From contig CALULJ010000025.1 of the NCBI GenBank assembly GCA_944321445.1, forward strand, positions 1 to 33,166: 33,166 bases of DNA. Reading direction: 5' to 3'. Positions 23,906 through 30,941 of the stretch are shown piece after piece. A program made the translations under genes and the position numbers. Below the pieces are notes generated by a model. That model was given only the letters and a program-made list of their open reading frames with translations, was not told the DNA's origin and searched no databases. The stretch comes from an uncultured Collinsella sp. (GTDB lineage Bacteria; Actinomycetota; Coriobacteriia; Coriobacteriales; Coriobacteriaceae). The stretch's first letter is position 1; the number at the start of each line of letters is the position of its first letter.

Positions 23906-24045
23906 TGCAAAAAGTCGGGACTTTGGGCGGATTTTTCGACCCGGGTTCGTATCGGCAACCTCTGGACCTGCTAAAACACCGAGGTCAGAATGGTGCTTGT
24001 CTCGACCCGGTGCCAAAAATCCGCCCAAAGTCCCGACTTTTTGCA
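23906..24045. repeat. 140-bp element with long terminal inverted repeats, copy 2
   Basis: Same length as the copy at 2298-2437 but inverted. Its reverse complement aligns along the whole length without gaps, with conserved blocks GGGTCGAGACAAGC, TTCTGACCT and GCAGGTCCAGA. The arms read GTCGGGACTTTGGGCGGA where copy 1 has GTCAGGACTTTGGGCGGA, and the partner base changes too. Together with the 71-bp palindrome it fills the gap between two convergent genes. Confidence 0.87.
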
Positions 24046-24071
24046 TGCATAGACGAGCGAAGGCCGGAAAA

Positions 24072-25769
24072 TCACATGTGCCCTGTGCAGCGTGGGCGCA
24101 GCCAAGCGAGAAGTTCCTCAGCATCCGCGCGGGAGAGGTCGCGCATCACCATGTCACCGGTCGCGGCAGTGCGTGTGGCGAGTGTTGCCACTCCTGCGCG
24201 CCGTTGGAAGGGGTTGGCAGCCAGGCTCGCGTGCTGCAGGTGCGAGCGCGGCGCGATCGTACAGATTCGCTTGATGCCACCTGTTACGCACACAAGCTCA
24301 TGCCTCGTATGGCCGATGCGGCTGTCGCGGTAACGCAAGACGCCCCCGAGCACGAGGCGCACGGACATGGCGCCTCCGCAGAGAATGCCGAGTACAAGCA
24401 AGAAGGGTCGAAGCGTGGCGGCGAACGCACCGGTATCGGGCAGGAAATGATGCGCAAGCGCCAAGCATCCGCCGACAATCACCCACGTGAGCACTGTGAA
24501 TAGTCCCGTGCGCACCGCCTGGCGTCGCGCGGCGGCTGCCGGTAGTCGCTTGAGGTCGGTCGCGTCCACGATACCGGAGTAAGCGGGCGCTACGCAGGCA
24601 AGAAACGAATCGACTCGGTTGACGTTGATGAAGGGGTGCAGCGCCACGCCGTTGGCAGTGGACGAGGCGTCGTCTCCGCCCGGTCCTGCGACGACGTAGG
24701 CACGGACCTCGGCAAACCCCAACAGCTGTCGGATGAAGCCTTGCCGAATGCTCAGGTACTGGATGCGCTCGAGCGCGACTGTATGCGACGTTCGGTCGAG
24801 CAGGCCGCGCTCGATGGCAAGGCGATCGTCAAAACGCGTGCAACGGAAGCCGGCATAGCTGACGAGGCCGACTGCGAACGACACGACGAATCCGGCAACC
24901 AGCGCCACGGCGGCGAAGGCGAGAGCCCCGATTGCAACGGCGCTCAACGACCACGCTGCCGCCTGCTCTCCGATATCCTGCAGGTCAATCACACTGTTCT
25001 CATGCAGAAGGTTGATGCCCTGGATGAGGAGGATGACAAGCGCGGTTGCCTGGGCGGCGACGCGTGCCTGCGTGAGTGCGGCGAGCACGAGCTCGCGGGT
25101 CGAAAGCTCGTAGACCGCACGGGGTTCCTCCGTCGCACGTGAATCAGACAGCGCCTGCGCATCGGGTGCCGGCGTGCGCCCGGGTGCTTCATGTTTGGGC
25201 GGCATGCCGGCACCTATCGCCTGCGCTTTACGGGAGAACAGTTCTTCTCGCAGCGCGTGGGCAAGGCCCGCTTGCATGCCGGCGATTTTCGTGTTGTCGC
25301 CTTCCTGCTTGGCGGCACCGGTGTCGAGGTCAAGGGTTATAAGGCCAAGCAGGCGCTCGGCAAGCGACGAGGACATGTTGATGGCGTGGATGTGCTCGTA
25401 AGGCACCTGCAGCTGCTTTTTCGTGAGCAGTCCTGTCTTGAGGATGATGCCCTCGTCGGCAAGCTCCCAGGTGCGTGTGCGCCACGAGAGGACGGCGCCA
25501 ACGATCGAGAGCGCGATAAGGCCGAGGGCAAACGCCGCAGCGCCCGTGAGCTCGCCGGGGTTCGGGCTTCCGAACTGCTGGACGATGAAAAGCAGAACCA
25601 CGGCGGCGATGGCTCCAAGGCCGCTCGCTGCCGCGGAGACAATCGAAAGCGGGCTCGCGCGGTGAACGCCGGCGAGCTCGGGCGCGGTCTCGAACAACGA
25701 GCGCTCCGGATCGACAAGCTGCTCGACGGCGCGTTCCGCCTCCCTCCAAGCGGGGTCGTGGCTATCCAT
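24072..25769 (-). CDS. Multi-PH-domain membrane protein (YdbT-like)
   Basis: The 565-residue protein contains three bacterial PH (bPH2/DUF304) units, each beside pairs of membrane helices. Unit 1 has TWELADEGIILKTGLLTKKQ and VPYEHIHAINMSSSLAERLL; unit 2 has RCTRFDDRLAIERGLLDRTS and ALERIQYLSIRQGFIRQLLG; unit 3 has HELVCVTGGIKRICTIAPRS. The V/L-P/E-x-x-H/R-I-x-x-I pattern is diagnostic. A low-complexity linker rich in Ala, Pro and Glu lies near 190-230. The ATG at 25769 is 2 bases after the stop of the upstream PH gene, so the pair is an operon. The B. subtilis YdbS/YdbT pair gives resistance to the bacteriocin amylocyclicin; a similar role here is inference. Confidence 0.87.
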   Translation of the reverse strand: MDSHDPAWREAERAVEQLVDPERSLFETAPELAGVHRASPLSIVSAAASGLGAIAAVVLLFIVQQFGSPNPGELTGAAAFALGLIALSIVGAVLSWRTRTWELADEGIILKTGLLTKKQLQVPYEHIHAINMSSSLAERLLGLITLDLDTGAAKQEGDNTKIAGMQAGLAHALREELFSRKAQAIGAGMPPKHEAPGRTPAPDAQALSDSRATEEPRAVYELSTRELVLAALTQARVAAQATALVILLIQGINLLHENSVIDLQDIGEQAAAWSLSAVAIGALAFAAVALVAGFVVSFAVGLVSYAGFRCTRFDDRLAIERGLLDRTSHTVALERIQYLSIRQGFIRQLLGFAEVRAYVVAGPGGDDASSTANGVALHPFINVNRVDSFLACVAPAYSGIVDATDLKRLPAAAARRQAVRTGLFTVLTWVIVGGCLALAHHFLPDTGAFAATLRPFLLVLGILCGGAMSVRLVLGGVLRYRDSRIGHTRHELVCVTGGIKRICTIAPRSHLQHASLAANPFQRRAGVATLATRTAATGDMVMRDLSRADAEELLAWLRPRCTGHM

Positions 25770-25771
25770 GG

Positions 25772-26248
25772 CTACACGTCCTCTTTGGCCAGTCGTGCGA
25801 GCTCGGCGACCCGGTCGCGGAGCTCGGCGGCTTCCGCCTCGGCGAGGCCGGGGATCTCGAAGCTTTCTCCCGCGGTGGATACCAGCACGCTGGCAAGCCC
25901 GTTGGCCTTCATGATCGGCCCCTGCTTGCTTTCGACGTGTTGCACGCGCACGAGTGGCACGATGATGCGCTTTTTCACGAAGATACCGGTATAGAGATCG
26001 ACGTCCGTCGATGTGACGTCGTAGCGCCAGGTCTCGTATTGGATGCGCGGGGAGATCGCGAGATCGATAAGCTCGATGAGCAGGATGGCTACCGCAATGC
26101 CGCAAACGATGGGAAGCGGCCAGGAGAAATACAGGGCGAGCACCACGGCGATGGCGGCGATTGCCAAGGTCACAGCGATGGCGACGAGCGACCCTTGGCA
26201 CCACACCTTGAGCATGCGCGGGTCGAGGCGATGTGTCGGCAGGTCCAT
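25772..26248 (-). CDS. PH-domain membrane protein (YdbS-like)
   Basis: The 158-residue protein has two hydrophobic helices (about 20-42 and 44-64) followed by one bPH2 domain: WRYDVTSTDVDLYTGIFVKK, IIVPLVRVQHVESKQGPIMK, then LASVLVSTAGESFEIPGL. This is the usual YdbS layout, and the C-terminal part is a short acidic helix. AAAGGAG lies 5 bases before the ATG at 26248. It overlaps closely with the multi-PH gene downstream, and the two products probably form one membrane complex. Confidence 0.88.
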   Translation of the reverse strand: MDLPTHRLDPRMLKVWCQGSLVAIAVTLAIAAIAVVLALYFSWPLPIVCGIAVAILLIELIDLAISPRIQYETWRYDVTSTDVDLYTGIFVKKRIIVPLVRVQHVESKQGPIMKANGLASVLVSTAGESFEIPGLAEAEAAELRDRVAELARLAKEDV

Positions 26249-26338
26249 GGGGCTCCTTTCGGGCCGGTCGTGTTGCTGCAGAGTATAGCGGGTGGAAGGC
26301 CGCCTTGACCCCTTATTCCGCAAGCGACCGCGCCCTGC

Positions 26339-26379
26339 TTGCTTGCGATTGCCAATGACCGTATACTTGTACGAACAAG
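26339..26379 (+). promoter_or_regulatory. Promoter and candidate operator for the acetyltransferase gene
   Basis: TTGCTT (26339-26344) and TATACT (26362-26367) are spaced by 17 bases. CTTGT-ACGA-ACAAG (26366-26379) is a short inverted repeat overlapping the -10 box and the likely start of transcription, where a repressor could act. The coding start is 37 bases beyond the -10 box. Confidence 0.45.
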
Positions 26380-26403
26380 ACTGTGTTACCCAAGGGAGGC
26401 TTC

Positions 26404-26982
26404 ATGACTGAACGCGAAAAACTCGAGCAGGGCATGTGGTACGACGCGAACTACGATGAGGAGTTGTGCGCCGCGCGCGTGTCTGCTGCAGAAATCACCT
26501 TCGACTTCAACCAGACGCGCCCCGGTGACGCCGAGCGTCGTGAAGAGTTGCTCCGCAAGCTTTTGGGGAGCGTAGGGGAGAACGTCGAGGTGCTCTCGCC
26601 GTTGCAGGTCGATTATGGCTGCAACATTTCGCTCGGCAGCTGGTCGTTTATCAACCACGGAGCTTACCTCATGGACTGCGCGCCCATTTCCATCGGCAGC
26701 CATGTGTTCATCGGGCCCAACTTCGGTGCGTATACCGCGCAGCATCCCCTGGTCGCCGACGAGCGCAACCAAGGGCTCGAGCGTGCGCTGCCCATCACGA
26801 TTGAAGACGACGTGTGGATCGGCGGCGACGTCAAGGTCATGCCCGGCGTGACTATCGGACGCGGCAGTGTGATCGGAGCCGGGAGTCTTGTGACCCGAGA
26901 CATCCCCGCCGGCGTCATCGCCCGCGGCGTCCCCTGTAAGCCCATTCGCCCCATAACCGACGCCGACCGCGTGGGAAAATAG
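26404..26982 (+). CDS. maa: Maltose/galactoside O-acetyltransferase (LbH family)
   Basis: The 192-residue protein begins MTEREKLEQGMWYDANYDEE, the mac-domain start of maltose O-acetyltransferases, followed by a left-handed beta-helix of hexapeptide repeats (about 70-185): FINHGAYLMDCAPISIGSHV, then the catalytic His region YTAQHPL and PITIEDDVWIGGDVKVMPGV. It transfers acetyl from acetyl-CoA to the 6-hydroxyl of a sugar and works as a trimer. GGGAGG lies 5 bases before the ATG. The last residues VGK and the TAG stop are provided by a 31-bp repeat (GTGGGAAAATAG), so the natural end has probably been replaced. Confidence 0.92.
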   Translation: MTEREKLEQGMWYDANYDEELCAARVSAAEITFDFNQTRPGDAERREELLRKLLGSVGENVEVLSPLQVDYGCNISLGSWSFINHGAYLMDCAPISIGSHVFIGPNFGAYTAQHPLVADERNQGLERALPITIEDDVWIGGDVKVMPGVTIGRGSVIGAGSLVTRDIPAGVIARGVPCKPIRPITDADRVGK

Positions 26983-27040
26983 TGCCTGTCCCCATTTTCC
27001 CAGTTTTTGCAGCGGCGGCCTTCGTGGGAAAATGGTGCCC
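26972..27040. repeat. 31-bp palindromic repeat, class A, plus a partial copy
   Basis: The full unit at 26972-27002 has arms TGGGAAAAT/ATTTTCCCA around AGTGCCTGTCCCC. Its arms belong to one orientation and its core to the other, as if recombined. A second partial copy (GTGGGAAAATGGTGCC) starts at 27024. It holds the stop of the acetyltransferase gene and precedes the prfC promoter region. Confidence 0.85.
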
Positions 27041-27107
27041 GCCTCTCCTTTCCATCATCTTGCCGGTACAATACCCACGGTCAAATGCATACGAAGGGAT
27101 CATCCAC

Positions 27108-28721
27108 ATGCCAAGCATCGCCGACGAGATTGCATCGAGGCGCACATTCGCCATCATCTCGCACCCGGACGCGGGTAAAACCACGCTCACCGAGAAGCTC
27201 CTGCTCTACACCGGCACCATCCAGTCCGCCGGCTCGGTGAAGGGCAAGAGCAGCGCCAAGCACGCGGTGTCCGACTGGATGGACATCGAGAAGCAGCGCG
27301 GCATCTCCGTCACCTCGTCGGTGCTGCAGTTCACCTACGGCGGCTGCTGCGTGAACATCCTCGACACCCCGGGCCACCAGGACTTCTCCGAGGACACCTA
27401 TCGTACGCTCATGGCTGCCGACGCCGCGGTCATGGTCATCGACGGAGCCAAGGGCGTCGAGGCTCAGACCGTCAAGCTGTTCAAGGTCTGCGCCCTGCGC
27501 GGCATCCCCATCTTCACCTTCGTGAACAAGCTCGACCGCGAGACGCGCGATCCCTTTGAGCTTATGGAAGAGATCGAGAACGTGCTGGGTATCGGCACGT
27601 GCCCGATGAACTGGCCGATTGGCAACGGCAAGAACTTCCGCGGCGTGTTCGACCGCGCAAGCCGCCACGTGCTGGCCTTCGAGGGCGACGGCCGCGCCAA
27701 CGCGTCCAAGAAGGTGAACGAGGTCGAGGCTGAGTTGGGCGACCCGGCGCTCGACGAGCTCATCGGTGCCGAGAACCACCGCAACCTCATGGACGACATC
27801 GAGCTGCTCGACGGTGCCGCGGACGAGTTCGACCTTGATGCGGTTCGCAGCGGCAAGCTGTCACCGGTATTCTTCGGATCCGCGCTCACGAACTTCGGCG
27901 TGGAGCCGTTCCTCAAAGACTTCTTGCGTTTGGCACCTGCGCCTTCGGCGCACACCGACTCGCTCACGGGCGACGTGGTCGACCCCGCGACGGGTGAGTT
28001 CTCGGGCTTCGTGTTCAAAATCCAGGCCAACATGGACAAGAACCATCGCGACCGCATTGCCTTTTTGCGCATCTGCTCCGGAAAGTTCGAGCGTGGCATG
28101 GACGCGTGGCACATGCAGGGCAACCGCAAGATCAAGTTGGCAACTGGCACCGCGATGATGGCCGACGACCGCGCGACTGTGGACGAGGCGTTCGCCGGCG
28201 ACATCGTGGGCCTGTTCGACCCGGGCATGTTCTCCATCGGCGACACGGTGTGCAGCACCAAGTGCCGCGTCCAGTACGCGGGTATCCCCACGTTCGCGCC
28301 GGAGCATTTCGCGCGCGTCAGCCAGGTGGACACGCTCAAGCGCAAGCAGTTCGTGAAGGGCATGGAGGAGCTTGCTCAGGAAGGCGCCATCCAGATTTTC
28401 CGCGAGCTCGGCGCCGGTATGGAGAGTGTCATCGTGGGCGTGGTCGGCGAGCTGCAGTTCGAGGTGCTCGAGCAGCGCCTGAAGAGCGAGTACCACGTCG
28501 AGGTGCGCCGCCAGCCGCTGGGCTACACGGACATTCGCTGGATCGCCAACGAGCCGGGTTCGGTTGACGTGAAGGCGCTCAATCTCACGCGCGACACGCT
28601 GCGCGTCGAGGACATGCGCGGCGGCAAGCTGCTGCTGTTCACGAGTCCGTGGAACGTCGACTGGGCGTTCGAGCACAACCCGGACCTCAAGCTGTCCGAG
28701 TTCGGCAACGTAACGTTTTAA
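27108..28721 (+). CDS. prfC: Peptide chain release factor 3
   Basis: The 537-residue GTPase is typical in length for RF3. G1 is ISHPDAGKTTLTEKLL near residues 17-32, switch I has GSVKGKSSAKHAVSDWMDIE followed by KQRGISV, G3 is DTPGHQDFSED, G4 is FVNKLDRE. Later parts have YLVF-type domain III sequence such as VGELQFEVLEQRLKSEY and LGYTDIRWI. It recycles RF1/RF2 from the ribosome after termination. A TACAAT -10-like box lies at 27067-27072. The ATG at 27108 follows GAAGGGA with an 8-base gap. It is followed by a terminator hairpin and is convergent with the kinase fusion gene. Confidence 0.95.
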   Translation: MPSIADEIASRRTFAIISHPDAGKTTLTEKLLLYTGTIQSAGSVKGKSSAKHAVSDWMDIEKQRGISVTSSVLQFTYGGCCVNILDTPGHQDFSEDTYRTLMAADAAVMVIDGAKGVEAQTVKLFKVCALRGIPIFTFVNKLDRETRDPFELMEEIENVLGIGTCPMNWPIGNGKNFRGVFDRASRHVLAFEGDGRANASKKVNEVEAELGDPALDELIGAENHRNLMDDIELLDGAADEFDLDAVRSGKLSPVFFGSALTNFGVEPFLKDFLRLAPAPSAHTDSLTGDVVDPATGEFSGFVFKIQANMDKNHRDRIAFLRICSGKFERGMDAWHMQGNRKIKLATGTAMMADDRATVDEAFAGDIVGLFDPGMFSIGDTVCSTKCRVQYAGIPTFAPEHFARVSQVDTLKRKQFVKGMEELAQEGAIQIFRELGAGMESVIVGVVGELQFEVLEQRLKSEYHVEVRRQPLGYTDIRWIANEPGSVDVKALNLTRDTLRVEDMRGGKLLLFTSPWNVDWAFEHNPDLKLSEFGNVTF

Positions 28722-28732
28722 CGTGCGATGCG

Positions 28733-28759
28733 ACGGCCGCCTGCAAGGGTGGCCGTTTT
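28733..28759 (+). terminator. Rho-independent terminator after prfC
   Basis: ACGGCC (28733-28738) pairs with GGCCGT (28751-28756), with extra G-C pairs inside and a short loop, followed by TTTT. It begins 11 bases after the prfC stop. The opposite strand has no T-run, so it acts for the plus strand only. Confidence 0.7.
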
Positions 28760-28760
28760 G

Positions 28761-29753
28761 CTATGCGTCGATGACGCGCACCAATGTGCCGCGGGATTCC
28801 AGTAGGTCGATGAGGTCTTGGGTGCGCAGAAGCACGGTTGCGGTGTTGTCGCAAGGGTGCGCGGTGAGCTTGCCGGCGTCGAGGAGCGCACGGTCGATGA
28901 CAACCTCCACGCGGTGCTCCGCATCGTTCAGCGCCCCGAGCGGCGTGACGGCGCCGGGAATGAGCCCGAGCATGCGGTCCAGGTCGTTTGCGGAGGCGAA
29001 GGAAAGGCGGCGCGAGCCGAGCAGCTCCTGGATGCGTTTGAGCGCAACCTCCTTGCCGTCGGGCAAAACGACCAGGTAGTACGCCCGATGCTTGTCATCG
29101 CGCAGGAAAAGGTTCTTGGCACCGTATTCCGCAAAGGGAACGTGCTCGTTGTGCGCCTCCTGCACCGTGTAGACGGCAGCGTGCTCCGCGAACTCGTAGG
29201 GGATGCCCCGCTCGCCGAGCAAACGCAGGGTGCGGGCTTTGTCGAAGCGCGCAAGATGCACGATGTGCTCTGCCACCTGGTCGGGGTCCATGTCCGTTGT
29301 GTCCACATGTATAGTGTCGAGGGTGTCGTAAAGCGGCAAGCGCGCCAGGGCCCGCTCGATGACGTCGGACGTACGGACGCCCGCAGAAACATCGCCCCCG
29401 ATGCGCCGACGCAGTTCATCTGCCGCGCAGGTGAGCGAAACAGATACGACCTCGCAACCGGTTTCTGCGAGTGGCAGGTGGCGGCAGATGGCGTCGATGA
29501 TTGCCTGCTCGTGCATGACCCAGCAAAACACGATGTTTTCGTAGGCAGTGCAGCGCAAGAAGTTTCCGAGCACATGGCAGATGTTGTCAAGAACGAGGGC
29601 CTTGGTTTCGTCGGTTACCACGAAGGGGCTGGCGTCCCAGCACCAGTCGCCATCGAGCATGACTGAGGCGGGGAGCGCGTCGCGCAGGCGACGAGCGACG
29701 GCGGTCTTTCCCACTCCCATGGGTCCGCCGATAAGGTAGAGCATTTTGGCCAT
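28761..29753 (-). CDS. P-loop kinase fused to a ProXp-ala/YbaK tRNA-editing domain
   Basis: The 330-residue protein has two parts. Residues 1-170 are a small P-loop kinase: MLYLIGGPMGVGKTAVARRL with Walker A at 9-17 (Lys16), MLDGDWCW at 32-39 as a substrate region, and an arginine-rich lid-like ELRRRIGGDVSAGVR at 113-127. Residues 172-330 are a YbaK/ProXp-ala (PrdX) domain: AVYTVQEAHNEHVPFAEYGA at 193-212, KNLFLRDDK with conserved Lys213, the loop PGAVTPLG at 266-273, and HPCDNTAT at 299-306. That domain removes alanine wrongly attached to tRNA-Pro. The kinase substrate is unknown. The ATG at 29753 has only a weak ribosome site. The gene follows the dehydrogenase gene by 20 bases and is probably co-transcribed. 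Confidence 0.88.
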   Translation of the reverse strand: MAKMLYLIGGPMGVGKTAVARRLRDALPASVMLDGDWCWDASPFVVTDETKALVLDNICHVLGNFLRCTAYENIVFCWVMHEQAIIDAICRHLPLAETGCEVVSVSLTCAADELRRRIGGDVSAGVRTSDVIERALARLPLYDTLDTIHVDTTDMDPDQVAEHIVHLARFDKARTLRLLGERGIPYEFAEHAAVYTVQEAHNEHVPFAEYGAKNLFLRDDKHRAYYLVVLPDGKEVALKRIQELLGSRRLSFASANDLDRMLGLIPGAVTPLGALNDAEHRVEVVIDRALLDAGKLTAHPCDNTATVLLRTQDLIDLLESRGTLVRVIDA

Positions 29754-29773
29754 CTCGGTTGTCCGTTTCTGCG

Positions 29774-30757
29774 TTACAGCACTTCGTAGGGGGTTGTGTC
29801 GCCGCGGTCGAAGGCGAGCAGGGCCTCGACGGTCGTTCGGACCATGGCCTCCACATCGCACGCGGTGTAGAAGGCCATGTGCGGCGAGACGATGACGTTC
29901 GGTAGCGCATCCAGGATCGCACGGTCGCGGTTGGGGAGAATGTCGCGCGAGCGATCCAGGTAGTACAGGCCCGCCTCGTGCTCGATGGTGTCGAGTGCGG
30001 CACCGCCCAGGTGTCCGGCCTCGATGGCGTCGATGAGCGCCTCGGTGTCGACGAGCATGCCGCGCGCCGCGTTAACGAGCAGCGCGCCCTCTTTCATGCG
30101 GGCGAACTGATCTGCACCGATCATATGGTGGTTTTCCGGTAGACCCGGAGCATGCAGCGTCACGATGTCGGACTCAGCGAGCAGCGTGTCCAGGTCAACA
30201 TAGGTCGCCTGCGTGCGGACCTCGTCTTTGGGGAAGGGGTCGCATGCGATGATGCGGCAGCCGAAACCCGCGAGCTGCCGGATAACGCACGAGCCGATGG
30301 CGCCCGTGCCCACCACGCCGACCGTGCACGACGCGAGGTCGCGACCGATTTTTCCCGCAAGCGAAAAATCCTGCACCGCTGCTTGGCGAAACACGAACTT
30401 GACGCGGCGCAGCGCCATGAGCATAAGCATGATGGTGTAGTCGGCCACGCCTTCCGGCGGATAGGCGGCGTGCCCCACGCGCATGCCGATGGCGCGAGCG
30501 TGGGCGATGTCGATGTGGTCGTAGCCGATGGAGCGCGTGGCGAGTCCGGTGACGCCGAGTTCGCGGTACGCGTCGAGCAGCTCGGGTGTCATGGGATTCG
30601 TGATGATGTTCACGCCCTGGGCGCCGGTTGCCAAATGCGCGTTTTCGAGCGTGGGGTAGTCGGGCGTCCAGTCGTATTCAAAGCCGAGCTCGCGGCTCAG
30701 GGTGTCGAGATATCCCAGCTCGTCGAAGGGGCGAAGCGCAAATGCGAAGATCTTCAT
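29774..30757 (-). CDS. D-2-hydroxyacid dehydrogenase (D-lactate dehydrogenase-like)
   Basis: The 327-residue protein has both domains of the family. The NAD-binding motif is VGVVGTGAIGSCVIRQLAGF (Gly150, Gly152, Gly155) with an acidic end at ACDP. The catalytic residues are Arg232 in NAARGMLVD, Glu259/Glu261 in TIEHEAG, and His293 in VSPHMAFYT. TRSIGYDHID at 74-83 and AAYPPEGVADYTIMLMLMAL are the substrate-side motifs seen in D-lactate dehydrogenases. It reduces pyruvate or a related 2-ketoacid with NADH and would help redox balance in fermentation. AAAGGA lies 7 bases before the ATG at 30757. Confidence 0.92.
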   Translation of the reverse strand: MKIFAFALRPFDELGYLDTLSRELGFEYDWTPDYPTLENAHLATGAQGVNIITNPMTPELLDAYRELGVTGLATRSIGYDHIDIAHARAIGMRVGHAAYPPEGVADYTIMLMLMALRRVKFVFRQAAVQDFSLAGKIGRDLASCTVGVVGTGAIGSCVIRQLAGFGCRIIACDPFPKDEVRTQATYVDLDTLLAESDIVTLHAPGLPENHHMIGADQFARMKEGALLVNAARGMLVDTEALIDAIEAGHLGGAALDTIEHEAGLYYLDRSRDILPNRDRAILDALPNVIVSPHMAFYTACDVEAMVRTTVEALLAFDRGDTTPYEVL

Positions 30758-30806
30758 GGTGGTTCCTTTTCGCGCATGCGATGATGTGGTCCCCCTATTA
30801 TGGCAC

Positions 30807-30837
30807 CGACAAGAAGGTGCCAGGTACAAACCTGTCG
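30807..30837. repeat. 31-bp palindromic repeat, class B (diverged)
   Basis: Arms CGACAAG/CCTGTCG (one mismatch) around GGTGCCAGGTAC. It lies between the divergent dehydrogenase and queA genes. Confidence 0.75.
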
Positions 30838-30941
30838 CTCGTGGAGAATGGGGGAGGGACCGTGCTTCCGGCCGCGTTGCGTTAGGATAGGGAGCGTTGA
30901 AAACCCGCCGCACCTGCGGCTGTACGAAGAAGGCTTGTTCC

